Below, piece by piece: positions 35,796 to 44,284 of a DNA stretch of 64,000 nt. The notes under the pieces were generated by a model, which did not search any database, was not told where the DNA came from, and saw nothing but the letters and a program-made list of their open reading frames with translations. Source of the DNA: Mycobacterium kiyosense (GTDB taxonomy: Bacteria > Actinomycetota > Actinomycetes > Mycobacteriales > Mycobacteriaceae); contig AP025179.1 in NCBI GenBank assembly GCA_021654635.1, positions 4,278,001 through 4,342,000 on the forward strand, written 5' to 3'. Every line of letters starts with the position of its first letter. Within the stretch, counting starts at the first letter, position 1. The position numbers were made by a program, and so were the translations under genes.

Positions 35796-36926
35796 CTAGA
35801 TCTTGAGCGTGCAGTCGCCGGAGGCGGTGGAGATGCAGGTCTGGATGCGGTCACCTTCGCGGTGCTCGATTCCCGACCGGATGTCGCGCACGTGACCCGC
35901 CTCCAACGGGAGCACACAGGATTGGCAGATACCCATCCGGCAGCCGAACGGCATCTGGATTCCGGCTTCTTCACCGGCTTCCAAAAGCGTTGTGGCACCG
36001 TCGATCTCCAGCGTCTTGTCGGAGATCGCGAAGGTTACGGTGCCGCCTTCACCGCCCTTGTCGGTGGCGGCGATGGTGAACCGCTCCATATGTAGCTGAT
36101 CGTCGAGATCTGCTTCTTTCCAGCATTTCTCGGCCTCGTCCAGCAACGCCGGCGGCCCGCACACCCACGCCGGACGTTCCTGCCAGTCGGCCACGATGTC
36201 ATTGAGGTCCCCGAACTCCAAATGTCCCTGACTCTCGGTGAGCTGCAGGTGCAGCCGGTAGCCCTCTTGCTTCTTCTCCAATTCCCGCAATTCGTCACAG
36301 AAGATGACGTCGTCGATGGTCGGTGCGGAATGGATGTGCACCACGTCGGCTTGTTGTCCGCGGGAATTCAGGGTGCGCAACATCGCCATCACCGGGGTGA
36401 TACCGCTGCCGGCGGTGATGAACAGGATCTTCTCCGGCGGCGGATCGGGCAGCGCGAAATCGCCTTTCGGACTTGCCAATCGCACGATGGTTCCCGGTTT
36501 CACACCTTTGACCAGGTGCGTCGACAGAAAGCCTTCGGGGGTGGCCTTGACGGTGATGGTGATGTTCTTGTTGTCGCGCTTGGGAACTGACGTCAGCGAG
36601 TAGGAGCGCCAGTGCCAGCGCCCGTCCACCCGCAGCCCGATGCCGACGTACTGTCCCGGGTCGTACTTGCCGGAGAAACCCCAGCCAGGTTTGATCGTGA
36701 CCGTCGCCGAATCGGAGGTTTCCGATTTGACGTCCACGACGCGCCCGCGCAGCTCCCGCGCCGACCAGAGCGGATTGAGCAGCTTGAGATAGTCGTCGGG
36801 AAGCAACGGGGTGGTGGCCCGGGCGGCCAGGCCCCGGGGAATGTTGACCCAGGGTTTCGATGCCGTCTCGACGCCTTTGGCGGGAGCCGAGCTCCACCGG
36901 GTGAGGCTGCGAAGAGTCGAACTCAT
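35796..36926 (-). CDS. Ferredoxin-NAD(P)H oxidoreductase, partner of the desaturase (Rv3230c-like)
   Basis: 376 residues in three parts: FAD domain with WRSYSLTSV near residue 108, NAD(P) domain with [14 protein letters not shown] near 172, and a C-terminal plant-type 2Fe-2S ferredoxin with CRMGICQSC near 330 plus a later cysteine (QTCIST). It passes electrons from NAD(P)H to the desaturase diiron centre. ATG 36926 follows GGAAGAAG. First gene of the two-gene operon; the 470 bp upstream of it contain no gene and should hold its promoter. Confidence 0.9.
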   Translation of the reverse strand: MSSTLRSLTRWSSAPAKGVETASKPWVNIPRGLAARATTPLLPDDYLKLLNPLWSARELRGRVVDVKSETSDSATVTIKPGWGFSGKYDPGQYVGIGLRVDGRWHWRSYSLTSVPKRDNKNITITVKATPEGFLSTHLVKGVKPGTIVRLASPKGDFALPDPPPEKILFITAGSGITPVMAMLRTLNSRGQQADVVHIHSAPTIDDVIFCDELRELEKKQEGYRLHLQLTESQGHLEFGDLNDIVADWQERPAWVCGPPALLDEAEKCWKEADLDDQLHMERFTIAATDKGGEGGTVTFAISDKTLEIDGATTLLEAGEEAGIQMPFGCRMGICQSCVLPLEAGHVRDIRSGIEHREGDRIQTCISTASGDCTLKI

Positions 36927-37396
36927 AGTTCTTCTTCCAATGTTGGATCGGGCTCGGATCGGGTACGCCGCGCGAGAGGCTTGAATGCGCGGTCCCTAAC
37001 GGCTTCCCAGGCCTCCGGTTCGCTAAACACTTGTTCGCCCAAACTCGGGCACCAGCCTCGCGGCCGGCCCCCGATACCACCCGGGTCAGCTCGGCACCCT
37101 GCGGCGATAGCCGAATACGAGAACAGCCAGCGGGCACGTGTTCAGTCAGGAGGGTCGGTGCACACCCGGGACCGCCGAGTGCGGGCTCAGCGCCAACGCT
37201 CGAACAGGCGGCGAGGCTTGCGTCCCTGCTGCCCCAGCTCGGCGCAACAGGGTCCGTAGAAGTTGCCTTGCGGCGTCCGCCGCGACTGCCATAACGGCAC
37301 ATTTCGTTCGCAGAAAAAGCAGGTGACCGACCAGACGCTCCAACTGCCCATGCGCTCACCCTACGGCTTCAAAGCGCCAGCGCCGATGCTCACCGG
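36927..37396. other. Gene-free spacer upstream of the desaturase operon
   Basis: About 470 bp between the reductase start and the tRNA-Leu gene, both on the minus strand. No open frame here shows recognisable protein motifs, and no RNA gene was recognised. It should contain the promoter of the reductase-desaturase operon and the 3' flank of the tRNA. No convincing terminator hairpin was seen. Confidence 0.5.
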
Positions 37397-37480
37397 TGCG
37401 GGCGGTGGGACTCGAACCCACACGCTCTCTCGAGCACCGGCACCTAAAGCCGGCATGTATGCCAATTTCATCACGCCCGC
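37397..37480 (-). tRNA. tRNA-Leu (anticodon UAG)
   Basis: 84 nt long-variable-arm tRNA. Acceptor arms GCGGGCG and CGCCCGC pair fully, with discriminator A. Anticodon stem CCGGC/GCCGG encloses the loop TTTAGGT with anticodon TAG (leucine, CUA codons). The variable arm is GTGCTCGAGAGAGCGT, and the T-arm is GTGGGTTCGAGTCCCAC. CCA is not encoded. The gene lies between the conserved Rv1343c-like gene and the accessory desaturase region, so it may have served as a boundary or integration point, though no att repeat was found. Confidence 0.95.
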
Positions 37481-37585
37481 GCGCTCAGCGATCCTACCGC
37501 CGCACGCGGCGGATCCGTCGGCCGCGCGCGACTCGGTGGGTTCGTCCGGCACCAGCCATGACCGCCACCGCGGTACCGTCATGGG

Positions 37586-37969
37586 GTGTCCAAGCAGGCC
37601 AACACCCGGCACCACCGGCTCGCGGCGATCGCCTTGGTGATCGCCGCGGCATGCGGCTGCCTGGCACTGGGCTGGTGGCAGTGGACGCGGTTCCAGTCCG
37701 TGTCGGGCAGCTACCAGAACCTCGGATACGCGCTGCAGTGGCCGATGTTCGCCGCGTTCTGCGTCTACGCCTACCGGAAATTCGTCCGATACGAGCAAGC
37801 ACCGCCGCAGCCCAGCGGCACCGTCACCGAGATACCGGCCGGGCTGTTACCGGAGCGGCCGCAACCCGCAGCAGAACAGACCGATGACCCGGCTCTGCGC
37901 GAGTACAACGCTTACCTGGCCGAGCTCGCCCAGCACGACGCCGAGAAACAGAACAGGACCACCGCATGA
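37586..37969 (+). CDS. Small membrane protein, Rv1343c (LprD)-like
   Basis: 127 residues, GTG start (VSKQANTRHHRLAAIA). Two hydrophobic segments are seen: AAIALVIAAACGCLALGWWQ near residues 13-32 and LQWPMFAAFCVYAYRKF near 48-64. A charged, Pro/Glu-rich tail follows. In M. tuberculosis the homologue is annotated as lipoprotein LprD; here a Cys lies in the first segment, but it is not followed by a convincing lipobox. The stop overlaps the next start as ATGA. Function unknown; conserved with its neighbour across mycobacteria. Confidence 0.8.
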   Translation: MSKQANTRHHRLAAIALVIAAACGCLALGWWQWTRFQSVSGSYQNLGYALQWPMFAAFCVYAYRKFVRYEQAPPQPSGTVTEIPAGLLPERPQPAAEQTDDPALREYNAYLAELAQHDAEKQNRTTA

Positions 37970-38334
37970 GTACATCCGAGACACCCCCCGAAGCGACGGG
38001 CGTCGAGCGCGGCGCCTCGGTATTCCCCGTCGAGAAGATCCGCACCGCGTTGCTCGCGTACCGGGTGATGGCGTGGGTGACGGGTATCTGGCTGATCGCG
38101 CTGTGCGGGGAGATCGTCTCGCACCTGGTCTTCCACCGCGAGATCCGCTGGATCGAGGTGGTGCACGGCTGGGTCTACTTCATCTACATGCTGGCCGCAT
38201 TCAATCTGGCGATCAAAGTCCGCTGGCCGATCGGCAAGACCGTCGGTGTGCTGCTGGCCGGCACCATCCCGCTGCTGGGCATCCTGGTCGAGCAGCGACA
38301 GACCCGCGCCGTCAAAGCGCAGTTCCCCGTCTAG
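37966..38334 (+). CDS. DUF3817 integral membrane protein, Rv1342c-like
   Basis: 122 residues with about three membrane helices: YRVMAWVTGIWLIALCGEIV, WVYFIYMLAAFNLAIKV and TVGVLLAGTIPLLGILVEQR. DUF3817 family of unknown function. ATGA overlap with the upstream gene. Its 3' end overlaps the convergent rdgB end by 23 bp. The same pair and the same convergent arrangement with rdgB is found in M. tuberculosis. Confidence 0.87.
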   Translation: MSTSETPPEATGVERGASVFPVEKIRTALLAYRVMAWVTGIWLIALCGEIVSHLVFHREIRWIEVVHGWVYFIYMLAAFNLAIKVRWPIGKTVGVLLAGTIPLLGILVEQRQTRAVKAQFPV

Positions 38335-38923
38335 CCGTCGACAGCGCCCGCAGGGCCGGCAGCAGCAGCTGCAGCGCCCGCCCGCGGTGCGAGACCGTGT
38401 CCTTCTCGGCCGGACTGAGCTCGGCCGCGGTCCGGCCGCCGGCGTCATCGGGAAGAAATACCGGGTCGTAGCCGAAGCCGCCGTCGCCGCGCGGCTCCCG
38501 GCCGATGGCGCCGGTCCACTCCCCGCGCACCACCACCTCGTCCGTGGGAGAGACCAGCGCGCACGCCGAGACGAACGCGGCGCCGCGGCGCCCGTCGGGC
38601 ACGTCGCGAAGTTGCGCCAGCAGCAGAGCCGTGTTGGCCGCATCGTCGCCGTGCCGGCCCGACCAGCGTGCCGACAACACCCCGGGCATCCCGTTCAACG
38701 CGGCCACTTCCAACCCGGAATCGTCGGCGACGCTCGGCAACCCGGTCGCGGCGAATGCGTCGCGCGCCTTGGCCAACGCGTTGTCCTCGAACGTCGCGCC
38801 GGTCTCGGGGGCCTCGTCGAACGGCTCGACGTCGTCCAAGGACACCAACGTCATCCCGGACAACCCCGCAGCGTCCAACACCCGCTGCAACTCGGCCAGC
38901 TTCTTGCGGTTACGGCTGGCCAC
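38312..38923 (-). CDS. rdgB: RdgB/HAM1-type XTP/dITP diphosphatase
   Basis: 203 residues. It hydrolyses ITP, dITP and XTP to monophosphates, cleaning the nucleotide pool. SRNRKKLAELQRVL near the start fits the S/T-x-N-x-x-K-x-x-E phosphate motif, and VADDSGLEVAALNGMPGVLSARW near residue 67 contains the catalytic Asp and the base-recognition residues. FGYDPVF near 157 and SHRGRAL near 185 complete the site. It lies 11 nt after rphA on the same strand, within the murI-Rv1339-rphA-rdgB operon. Confidence 0.94.
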   Translation of the reverse strand: MASRNRKKLAELQRVLDAAGLSGMTLVSLDDVEPFDEAPETGATFEDNALAKARDAFAATGLPSVADDSGLEVAALNGMPGVLSARWSGRHGDDAANTALLLAQLRDVPDGRRGAAFVSACALVSPTDEVVVRGEWTGAIGREPRGDGGFGYDPVFLPDDAGGRTAAELSPAEKDTVSHRGRALQLLLPALRALSTARRGTAL

Positions 38924-38934
38924 GAGTAACCGGC

Positions 38935-39714
38935 TCAGCTTCCGAACGCCTTCGGTTGCGGCTTGCGCTCGGGCAGCTCACCCGGGTAGGGCAGCGCCAG
39001 CGCCTCGCGCTGGGCGGCGAACAGCTTGTCGCAACCCGCCAGCGCCACGTCGAGCAACTTGTCCAAAGTCGACCGCGGAAACGTCGCACCTTCGCCGGTG
39101 CCCTGCACCTCGACCAGCGTCCCGGTGTCGGTCGCGACGACGTTCATGTCGACCTCGGCGCGCGAGTCCTCCTCGTAGGGCAGGTCGGCGCGGACCCGAC
39201 CGTCGACCACCCCGACACTGATCGCGGCGATGGCGCACGACAACGGTCGGGGATCGGACAGCTTGCCCAGTGCGGACAGGTAGGTCACCGCGTCGGCCAG
39301 CGCCACGTACGCGCCGGTGATGGCGGCGGTCCGGGTGCCGCCATCCGCCTGCAACACATCGCAGTCGACGGCGATGGTGTTCTCCCCCAGCGCCCCGAGA
39401 TCGATACACGCCCGCAACGAGCGACCGACCAACCGGCTGATCTCCTGGGTGCGGCCACTGGGCCGGCCCTTCACCGACTCACGGTCCGACCGGGTGTGGG
39501 TGGCCGACGGCAGCATCGCGTACTCGGCGGTCAGCCAACCCAGGCCCGATCCCTTACGCCAACGGGGCACGCCTTCGGTGACGCTGGCGGTGCACAGTAC
39601 CTTGGTGCGGCCGAATTCGATCAACACCGAACCCGCTGGATTCTCGGTGAAACCCCGGGTGATGACCACTGGACGTAGCTCGTCGTCGAGGCGGCCGTCT
39701 TCTCGTTTTGACAC
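38935..39714 (-). CDS. rphA: Ribonuclease PH
   Basis: 259 residues, 3'-5' phosphorolytic exoribonuclease that trims tRNA and rRNA 3' ends. Visible are [22 protein letters not shown] near the N-terminus, [37 protein letters not shown] (signature region, residues about 104-140) and the acidic pair [18 protein letters not shown]. Start is GTG 39714 ([15 protein letters not shown]); a longer in-frame start exists but adds a low-complexity leader. About 88 nt separate it from the Rv1339-like gene upstream. Confidence 0.94.
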   Translation of the reverse strand: MSKREDGRLDDELRPVVITRGFTENPAGSVLIEFGRTKVLCTASVTEGVPRWRKGSGLGWLTAEYAMLPSATHTRSDRESVKGRPSGRTQEISRLVGRSLRACIDLGALGENTIAVDCDVLQADGGTRTAAITGAYVALADAVTYLSALGKLSDPRPLSCAIAAISVGVVDGRVRADLPYEEDSRAEVDMNVVATDTGTLVEVQGTGEGATFPRSTLDKLLDVALAGCDKLFAAQREALALPYPGELPERKPQPKAFGS

Positions 39715-39801
39715 GACGCCTACCCTATCGGTCGCACCGCGAGCGCATCGGCGGCGCGGGATTTCGGCACGATGTTGGCAGCCGGTCACATCCGCGGCGG
39801 A

Positions 39802-40624
39802 CTAGGAGTTGCGGACCTCGAACGTCTCACCGGGCACCACTGCGTGCACCGGACCCTCGAACTCGGCCTTGGCCTCGCTGATCACGTCCTCCCGCGACGT
39901 CCACGGCGGAATGTGGGTCAGCAGCAACTCGCGCACTCCCGCCTGAGCCGCGGCCCGGCCGGCCTCGGTGCCGGAAAGATGCAGCGCCGGCGGATGTTTC
40001 GGCGAATGCGTCCAGGACGCCTCGCACAGGAAGGCGTCGGCGCCGCGGGCGAGCTCGACCAATTGTTCGCACGCGCCGGTGTCGCCGCTGTACACCAGCG
40101 ACGCCCCGGTGGGGTCGGTGAAGCGCAGACCGAACGACTCGGTGGGATGCGCGACCACCCGGGGGCACAATGGTCAGCGCGCCGATCGTCACCGCTTCGC
40201 CGTCAACCCAGTGGCGAACGTCGAAAATGTCCGAGCAGTCATCGATTTCGCCACCGTAGGGCGACGACGCCGCCCCCATCCGGGACCAGGTGTCGCTGGG
40301 CCCGTAGAGCAACGCCTTGCCACTGGGCCGCGACGTCGGGTGGTACCGGCGCCAGACGAACAGTCCCGGCAGATCCAGACAGTGATCGGCATGTAGATGC
40401 GACAGCAGCACGTGCACCGAGCCCGGGTCGGCGTGGCGCTGCAACGCTCCGAGCACGCCCCCGCCGAAATCGATGACAAGCGGCGGCGTGTCCGGCGCCC
40501 GAAGCAGGTAACCCGACGCGGGCGAGTCCGGGCCCACGACGCTACCGGAGCATCCGAGCACGGTTAGTCGCACGGACACCACTGTGCCATGCCCGCTACC
40601 ACGATGGGGAAAACATCGCCGCAT
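39802..40624 (-). CDS. Metallo-beta-lactamase-fold phosphodiesterase, Rv1339-like (frameshifted)
   Basis: 273 residues when repaired, the same as Rv1339. LTVLGCSGSVVGP opens the fold, HLHADHCLDLPGL is the H-x-H-x-D-H metal motif, YSGDTGACEQLVEL supplies the bridging Asp, and THIPPWTSREDVISEAKAEF the last metal histidine. Rv1339 is reported to be an atypical class II cAMP phosphodiesterase. One extra G/C base in the run at 40161-40165 breaks the frame after LTIVP; removal rejoins PRVVAHPTESFG. Lies 25 nt after murI. ATG 40624 is used by comparison with Rv1339; a GTG further in (VSVRLTVLG) is an alternative. Confidence 0.87.
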
Positions 40625-40649
40625 TTTGAGGTCGGAATCATCGGCATTC

Positions 40650-41480
40650 CTAGTGGACACGTGTATGACGAACGGGTTCGACGCCCGTCACGGCGGGACC
40701 CAGGAACCGGGCCGCCAGCCGGGTGAACGCCTCCGGGTCGCCGGTGGCCTCGAACACCCGTGACGGCGGGGCTGCGCCGTCGGATTCGACCGGGTGGGGC
40801 CGCAGCAGTTCCCGTTCGGTGAGAACGCGCAGCACCTGCTTGGCCGTCTCCTCGGCACTGGAGACGAGTGTGACCTCGTCCCCCATCACCAGTTGGATCA
40901 ACCCGGACAACAGCGGGTAGTGCGTGCAGCCCAGCACCAGCGTGTCCACTTCGGCGCGTTGCAGCGGCTCCAGGTAACCCTCGGCCAGGCCGAGTACCTG
41001 ACGACCGCTGGTGACGCCCCGCTCGACGAAGTCGACGAACCGCGGGCAGGCCACCGCGGTGATCTCGGTGTCGCGGGCCGCAGCGAACGCATCCTGGTAG
41101 GCGTGTGAGGTGATGGTGGCCCGGGTGCCGATCACCCCGATCCGCCCATTGCGGGTGGCGGCCACCGCGCGGCGCACCGCCGGCAGGATCACCTCGACGA
41201 CGGGCACGTCGTAACGTTCCCGCGCATCCCGCAGGCAGGCGGCCGAGGCCGAGTTGCAGGCGATCACCAGGACCTTCACCCCGCGGCCGACCAGGTCGTC
41301 ACCGATGGCCAGCGCGTGGGCACGGATCTGCGGGATGGTCAGCGGACCATACGGACCATTGCCGGTGTCGCCGACGTAGATGATCTCCTCATCCGGCAAC
41401 TGGTCGATGATCGCCCGCGCGACCGTCAAGCCGCCCACGCCGGAGTCGAATATCCCGACCGGCGACAGCGGCGTACTCAT
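40650..41480 (-). CDS. murI: Glutamate racemase
   Basis: 276 residues. Makes D-glutamate for peptidoglycan. [16 protein letters not shown] near residue 8 contains the substrate Asp-Ser, [12 protein letters not shown] near 72 has the first catalytic Cys, and [14 protein letters not shown] near 182 has the second Cys and the His. All catalytic residues are intact. ATG 41480 lies 3 nt after the rhomboid stop. Operon order rhomboid-murI-Rv1339-rphA-rdgB is the mycobacterial standard. Confidence 0.95.
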   Translation of the reverse strand: MSTPLSPVGIFDSGVGGLTVARAIIDQLPDEEIIYVGDTGNGPYGPLTIPQIRAHALAIGDDLVGRGVKVLVIACNSASAACLRDARERYDVPVVEVILPAVRRAVAATRNGRIGVIGTRATITSHAYQDAFAAARDTEITAVACPRFVDFVERGVTSGRQVLGLAEGYLEPLQRAEVDTLVLGCTHYPLLSGLIQLVMGDEVTLVSSAEETAKQVLRVLTERELLRPHPVESDGAAPPSRVFEATGDPEAFTRLAARFLGPAVTGVEPVRHTRVH

Positions 41481-41483
41481 GGC

Positions 41484-42142
41484 TCAACGGGAAGCACGGA
41501 TGGACCGCTTCCGTTCCCGGGCTTTGCGTTCCGGCGATGACAGCAGATACGCCGCCACCACTCCGGCCAGTGCGCCGCACAGGTGCCCCTGCCAGGACAC
41601 GCCGCCACACACCCCCGAGCACCGGCAGTGCGCCCAGCAGCACACCGCCGTACACGAACAGCACCGCCAGCCCGATGACGATGTTCCACAGCTTGCGCAC
41701 GAAGATCCCGAACACCAGCAGGAACGCCAGCCAGCCGAAGATCAGGCCGGAGGCTCCGATGTGGTCGGTCGGACGGCAGCTGCTGCCCATATCGCCGATC
41801 AGCCAGGTGCCGAAGCCACCCAGGATCCAGATGATCGCGGTGGCCCAGACGAATCGGGACAATCCGGCCAGCGTCATCAGAAAGCCCAGCACCAGCACCG
41901 GCACGGTGTTGGCGATCAGGTGCCCCCAGTTCGCGTGCAGCAGCGGCGCGAACAGGATGCCCCACAAGCCGTCGGTGGTCTGCGGCCTGATGCCGTTGCG
42001 ATCCAGCCGGCCCCCCGGTGAGTTGGTCGATCAATTCGACGAGGTAGAGGAGCGCGACGAACGTGCCGATCGTCGTTGCCCCGATAACCCAGGCCGGCTT
42101 CTTGTCCTGCGCCGCCGGCGGGCGCGACCCGCTTCTGCCCAT
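41484..42142 (-). CDS. Rhomboid family intramembrane serine protease, Rv1337-like (two frameshifts)
   Basis: About 218 residues when repaired; Rv1337 has 240. Membrane helices: WVIGATTIGTFVALLYLVEL, HLIANTVPVLVLGFLMTLAG, WATAIIWILGGFGTWLIGD, LIFGWLAFLLVFGIF, IVIGLAVLFVYGGVLLGALPV. The catalytic Ser is in GASGLIFG and the His in SWQGHLCGALAG. The frame breaks in the C6 run at 42011-42016 (plus strand) and the C5 run at 41612-41616; one extra base in each explains both. Because it lies right beside the cysM/mec deletion scar, true decay is also possible, but the second break would remove the catalytic His and the intact sequence between argues for base-calling error. Confidence 0.78.
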
Positions 42143-42143
42143 A

Positions 42144-42241
42144 GCTGCCCTTCCAGCGCGTCCCCCGCATCGACCAGGCTACCGGCGCAACCGCGATCGG
42201 CGGCGCATCGCCTCGACCAGGTGGACGCGGATCACCAGCAC
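42144..42241 (-). pseudogene. Deletion scar: fused remnants of mec (5' end) and cysM (3' end)
   Basis: The spacer between the Rv1333-like stop and the rhomboid start should contain mec, cysO and cysM in mycobacteria. Here only about 100 bp remain. Reading leftward from GTG 42241, VLVIRVHLVEAM matches the start of M. tuberculosis Mec (VLVIRADLVNAM), then the frame decays to a stop. In another frame, just before the rhomboid ATG, AGSLVDAGDALEGQLWA matches the end of CysM (AGSLDDAETALEGQLWA). So a deletion joined about codon 13 of mec to about 17 codons before the end of cysM, removing CysO wholly. The comparison uses remembered sequences. Confidence 0.75.
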
Positions 42242-42242
42242 G

Positions 42243-43289
42243 CTAACCGGTGTGCTTGGCGAACGCGCCCGGCACCACGTCACGGTAAGCCGGTATCCCG
42301 GCCACCGACTCGGCGGCGATCACCCCGGACACCACCGCCCGCGCCAGGCAGTCGGCCGCGGCGGCACCAACCGCGGTGATCACGGCCGTTTCCGGCGACA
42401 ACGCGGCGGGGGTATTGGGTGACGGCGGCACCTCGATTGCGCCCGTCGCCAGCGCGAAGACGGTGTCACCGTCCAGCGGCGTGTGCGCCGGACGCAGGGT
42501 GCGCGCCAGACCGTCGTGCGCGGCGACCGCCACCCTGCGGCAGGCCGCCGGGCTCAGCACCGCGTCGGTGGCCACGACGGCGATGGTCGTGTTCAGCTGG
42601 CTCAGCGGCGACGGCAGTTCCGCCAGCGCCGCGACCTGGTCGTGCGGCGGTGGCGTCAGCGCGAACTCGCCGATCAGTTCCGCCATCCACGGCAGGCCGG
42701 TAGCCCGGTCGACGGCGTCACCGGCGGCGTTCACAATGGCCAGCGCGCCGACAGTCACTCCGGACGGCAGCGTGCGAGACGCGGTTCCCACGCCGCCCTT
42801 GAGCACCCCGGCACGCGCACCCACGCCGGCCCCGGCGATGCCCAGCGGGACGGGCGCCGCGTCGCCGGCTGTATCGGCGGCTTGGCATGCGGCATAACCG
42901 AATTCGGCGGTCGGCCGACAATCCCAGGCCCCGACCGGCAGGTCGAACACCACCGCGGCCGGCACGATCGGCACCACACCGCCGCCCATCGCCACCCCGC
43001 GCTGGTGTTCCTCCAGCCAGCGCATCACGCCGTCGGCGGCGGCCAATCCGTAGGCGCTGCCGCCGGACAGCACCACCGCGTCCACGTAGCGGACGCTGTT
43101 GATCGGGTCGAGCAGGTCGGTCTCCCGGGTGCCGGGCGCGCCGCCGCGGCAGTCGACGGCACCCACGGTCCCGGGCGGCGTCAACACCACCGTGGTGCCA
43201 CAGGCCCAGCCGCCGCCGAGGAACGCGTCGGGGTCCAGCCGGTGGTAATGGCCGACGCGGATTCCGCCGACGTCGGTGAGCGAGTTCAT
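42243..43289 (-). CDS. P1-family (DmpA-like) aminopeptidase, Rv1333-like
   Basis: 348 residues, self-processing N-terminal nucleophile hydrolase family. VGGIRVGHYHRLDPD opens the family, GAVDCRGGAPGTRETDLLDP near residue 47, LSGGSAYGLAAADGVMRWLEE near 80, and KGGVGTASRTLPSG near 183. LNTTIAVVATDA near 256 is the probable self-cleavage/nucleophile region (N|T/S). ATG 43289 (MNSLTDVGGIRVG) matches the M. tuberculosis start; a longer start would overlap aosR. Rv1333 is described as a hydrolase or peptidase with unproven substrate. Confidence 0.87.
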   Translation of the reverse strand: MNSLTDVGGIRVGHYHRLDPDAFLGGGWACGTTVVLTPPGTVGAVDCRGGAPGTRETDLLDPINSVRYVDAVVLSGGSAYGLAAADGVMRWLEEHQRGVAMGGGVVPIVPAAVVFDLPVGAWDCRPTAEFGYAACQAADTAGDAAPVPLGIAGAGVGARAGVLKGGVGTASRTLPSGVTVGALAIVNAAGDAVDRATGLPWMAELIGEFALTPPPHDQVAALAELPSPLSQLNTTIAVVATDAVLSPAACRRVAVAAHDGLARTLRPAHTPLDGDTVFALATGAIEVPPSPNTPAALSPETAVITAVGAAAADCLARAVVSGVIAAESVAGIPAYRDVVPGAFAKHTG

Positions 43290-43306
43290 CGGGCCCGCCA
43301 CCGGGG

Positions 43307-43888
43307 TTACCGGTGGCCCATCAGCACCAGCACCAGATACTCCTGCAGCACCGTCAGCCATTGGTAGACGTCGAAGTGCGCGGCCAGCGGGTGGTCGGCC
43401 GGCAGGCGTTCGGGCCCGTTCGGCCCGACCTCGAGCATCACGCCCAACGTCAGGCGCAGGTCGTTGACCGCCGAAATCCAGGCGTTGGCCGCGTCCTCGG
43501 TCAATTCGAACCGGCCGCCGTTCTGCGGCACCGTATCCAACAACTGCTGCGCCGCAGCACGTTTGGCGTCGATGATGTCGGGCTCGTGCAGACTGCGCAG
43601 TGCCGAGTTGAGCGTCTCGGAGGCGTCGAGGTCCAGCGGATCCCCCTCACGCCGGCGATAGAAGTCCGGCAGCAGCCGGCCCAGCGTCGGGTCGGCCGGG
43701 CGCTGCGAGTGCCCGGTCTTGATGCCGGTGATCTCTTCGAGTTCGTCCGACGGCGAGGATGACTGCCGCTCGTCCAGCAGGCCGACCATCGCACCGACCA
43801 GGTTCTGCAGCAGGGCCGCTTCGTGCGGGGCCAGCGACGACCGAAAACGGGGACCGTTACGGGTCTCGACGCGCTTCCATTTGCGCAC
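43307..43888 (-). CDS. aosR: AosR-like regulator (DUF2017 family), Rv1332 homologue
   Basis: 193 residues. It begins MRKWKRVETRNGPRFRSSLA, then LLQNLVGAMVGLLDER and a C-terminal WLTVLQEYLVLVLMGHR, the DUF2017 pattern. In M. tuberculosis AosR is reported to sense oxidants through a CXXXC disulfide, bind SigH and raise mec-cysO-cysM transcription. The protein here has no cysteine at all, and its reported target operon is deleted 1 kb downstream. So if the homologue still acts, it must work differently. It lies 26 nt downstream of clpS on the same strand, as in other mycobacteria. Confidence 0.88.
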   Translation of the reverse strand: MRKWKRVETRNGPRFRSSLAPHEAALLQNLVGAMVGLLDERQSSSPSDELEEITGIKTGHSQRPADPTLGRLLPDFYRRREGDPLDLDASETLNSALRSLHEPDIIDAKRAAAQQLLDTVPQNGGRFELTEDAANAWISAVNDLRLTLGVMLEVGPNGPERLPADHPLAAHFDVYQWLTVLQEYLVLVLMGHR

Positions 43889-43913
43889 TATGACTACCGG
43901 CTACCCGCGGATC

Positions 43914-44219
43914 TCATTTGTCCTGCTGCATCGTCGCCCACAACCCGGCGGCATGCAGTTTGGACACGTCGACCTCCATCGACTCCCGACTGCCCGAGGA
44001 CACCACGGCCTTGCCTTCGTTGTGCACCTGCAGCATCAGCTTGGTGGCCTGCGGCTCGCTGTAGCCGAACAATTTCTGGAACACGTAGGTCACGTAAGTC
44101 ATCAGGTTGACCGGGTCGTCCCAGACGATCGTCACCCACGGACTCGTCGTAGCGTCGACCGGAGCGGATTCGCGCTGCCCCGTACTGCCCGGCTTGGCCG
44201 GCGCTTTCGCTACCACCAT
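43914..44219 (-). CDS. clpS: ClpS adaptor protein
   Basis: 101 residues. It delivers N-degron substrates to the ClpC1P protease. [23 protein letters not shown] is the ClpS core, with the D-D-P-V-N-x-M substrate pocket, and [18 protein letters not shown] completes the fold. The N-terminal extension rich in Ala/Pro/Ser is typical of the actinobacterial form. It diverges from pncB with about 65 bp between, and is followed by aosR. Confidence 0.93.
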   Translation of the reverse strand: MVVAKAPAKPGSTGQRESAPVDATTSPWVTIVWDDPVNLMTYVTYVFQKLFGYSEPQATKLMLQVHNEGKAVVSSGSRESMEVDVSKLHAAGLWATMQQDK

Positions 44220-44284
44220 GGGGGTAAGGATACCGAGAGCGCACCGTCGCAGTCAGCCGATACCGTTGGCGAGGTGAATGCGCC

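Noticed and set aside
37397..37585. Integrative element attachment site at the tRNA-Leu
   Set aside because: No integrase gene and no direct repeat of the tRNA 3' end was seen in the window.
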